This document shows, piece after piece, positions 18,185-19,655 of a stretch of DNA of 19,655 nucleotides (position 1 is the first letter of the stretch; every line of letters begins with the position of its first letter). Made by a program: the position numbers and the translations under genes. The stretch lies in contig MU400944.1 of the NCBI GenBank assembly GCA_022578965.1, positions 1-19,655 on the forward strand, read 5' to 3'. The notes under the pieces were generated by a model, which saw only the letters and a program-made list of their open reading frames with translations, had not been told where the DNA came from and searched no databases. The DNA is from Xylaria sp. FL1777. Taxonomy: Eukaryota > Ascomycota > Sordariomycetes > Xylariales > Xylariaceae.

Positions 18185-19655
18185 CCCTTGGGTATTTATT
18201 TATACTTAGGCAGCTAATAATTTACTTACTTTTTACTTTTTTTATTATACCTTTTTAATTGTACTACTTTATATATTTTAGTACTTATTAGCGCAATCTT
18301 ATAAAAAGCTAAATTTTATTTAATTAAGCTTATTTAAATGTTATATAGCTATTTTTAAAGAAATATTTTTTTAATTGCTATATATAAAGCTAAATATATA
18401 TATATAATTACAAATAGCTATATTTATAAAAATTTATAGTTATACTACTATAGTTATATATTATTATATTTATTAATAATATATTTATATAGCTTAATTA
18501 AAGCTAGTTTTATTTATTATTTATTTTGTTAAACTATTATAAACTAAGTTTATTATTTTTTATATTTTAAGATTTTATATTACTTTTTTTAAATATAGCA
18601 CACTTTTTTTGCATATAGCTTGCTTTTTTTAAATATATTTAACTTTTTTTATATATAGCTTGCTTTTTTTATATATAACTTGCTTTTTTTATATATAATT
18701 TGCTTTTTTTATATATAACTTGCTTTTTTTATATATAGTATATTTTTTTTGCATATAATATATTTAAAGCATTTATTTTTTTAATACTTATTTATATACT
18801 TAATAATATAACATATTTAATAATAGCATTTAAAACTTTTAGTAGTTTTATATTTAAAAATAAACTTTTTTTTTTAAAAAAAGATATTTTTAAAAACATA
18901 AAAAACTATAAACCTAAAATCAAATTAATAGCATAAATACTTTAAAAGCTATTTAAAAGCAAATATAATAATATTTAAATAATTTTAAACAAATTAACAG
19001 TAAGTATTTTTTATATTTTTATAATATAATAATATTTAATTAAATAAGTTTAAATAATTATTCGTTTTATTAAATTAAAGCAAATTATAAAAAATAGCAA
19101 AAAATATAATATAAAATAAAGCTTATTAAATTTTATATATATAATAACTTTTATTTAATATATATTTATAAATTAAAAAAAGATTAAAATATATAAGCAA
19201 TATTAAAGCAAAAATTATAAAAAACTTTATATTAATTATATAACAAAAAACAAAAAAAGCTTTTTAAAAACATGCATTAATTATTATTTCTTTAAAAATA
19301 GTTATTACTGCTTTTATTAATAAAGTATATATTATAATAGTTTAATTAAGCTTGTTTAAATATTAATAAGTATATTAAAATTAAAAAAAAAGCTAAAAAA
19401 AAAAAAAAAGCAAATAAAAAAAAATTTTTTAAGTTTACGTTTAAGTTGCTTAAAAATACAACAAATATAAAGCTTACGAAATAAAAATTAAAATGTAAAA
19501 AAAAAAAGCAAAAACATAAAATAATAAGTACGCCTTTAAAAAAGAAACACTATAAATAAAAAAAAAAAAATGTTAAAAATAAAAAAAAAATGTTTATAAA
19601 AAACTAAAAAAAATAAAAATAATATAACAATAATTAATTAAAATTAATAAAAATA
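18185..19655. other. AT-rich isochore, no genes
   Basis: Base composition changes within tens of bases to almost pure A/T, up to the window end. G and C are rare and most often occur together as GC in AGCT, AGCA or TGCT; CpG is nearly absent. There are no open frames of note, no RNA gene and no recognisable transposon protein. This fits the AT-rich blocks of ascomycete genomes formed by repeat-induced point mutation of old repeats, or a centromere-proximal block. Absence of visible mitochondrial genes argues against an organelle insertion. Confidence 0.8.
18581..18760 (+). repeat. 20-bp tandem repeat, nine copies
   Basis: Nine contiguous 20-bp units in perfect register, consensus TGCTTTTTTTATATATARCT. 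Each has a T-run of 7-8 followed by an AT alternation. The middle units (18661-18740) are nearly identical; the outer ones diverge. The regular unit stands out from the irregular AT-rich DNA around it. Confidence 0.85.

Noticed and set aside
18185..19655. Mitochondrial DNA insertion
   Set aside because: AT content would fit, but no mitochondrial protein, rRNA or tRNA segment is visible and open frames are absent.

Overview
The window is nuclear DNA of a filamentous ascomycete, most likely a Sordariomycete and perhaps Hypocreales (the order is inference). The evidence is short GT-AG introns with fungal branch sites (ACTAAC, CTGAC), two Zn(II)2Cys6 regulators, a fungal GLFG nucleoporin, and a sharp passage from balanced-composition DNA into a very AT-rich block at the right end.

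Layout, left to right. (1) At 441-742, minus strand, is the first exon of a Zn(II)2Cys6 transcription factor that runs off the left edge. (2) From 743 to about 8130 is a long gene-poor stretch full of TAGGTA/TACCTA words, CT tracts and a GGGAT run. It holds a complete short DNA transposon at 5574-6078 with about 51-bp terminal inverted repeats (TIRs) and a 9-bp target duplication, of the non-autonomous Mutator-like type. (3) From 8.5 to 13.7 kb is an accessory-looking block. It has a broken DUF4139 (mucoidy-inhibitor-A-like) gene on the minus strand, a small cysteine-containing secreted protein on the minus strand, and, diverging from it, an apparently intact 402-aa UPC2/aflatoxin-regulator-type Zn(II)2Cys6 factor on the plus strand whose zinc cluster is split by a GC-AG intron. 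A possible decayed reading frame follows. (4) From 14.1 to 17.5 kb are two well-formed, conserved-looking genes in convergent orientation: a 234-aa membrane protein with polyP/polyQ (plus) and the nucleoporin NUP49 (minus, three exons, 479 aa). (5) From 17.7 to 18.1 kb the TAGGTA words return, and from about 18.18 kb to the window end the DNA is an AT-rich isochore with no genes and a 9-copy, 20-bp tandem repeat.

The genes do not form an evident pathway. NUP49 and the membrane protein look like core genome. The 5.5-13.7 kb part looks like faster-evolving DNA with a transposon, a pseudogene, a candidate secreted protein and a regulator. The main finds are the transposon, with duplicated subterminal 9-mers 21 bp apart at each end, and the base context shared by its AT-rich interior and the isochore, where surviving G/C bases sit mostly in GpC or AGCT. 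All gene models were spliced by eye and have not been tested against transcripts or homology searches.
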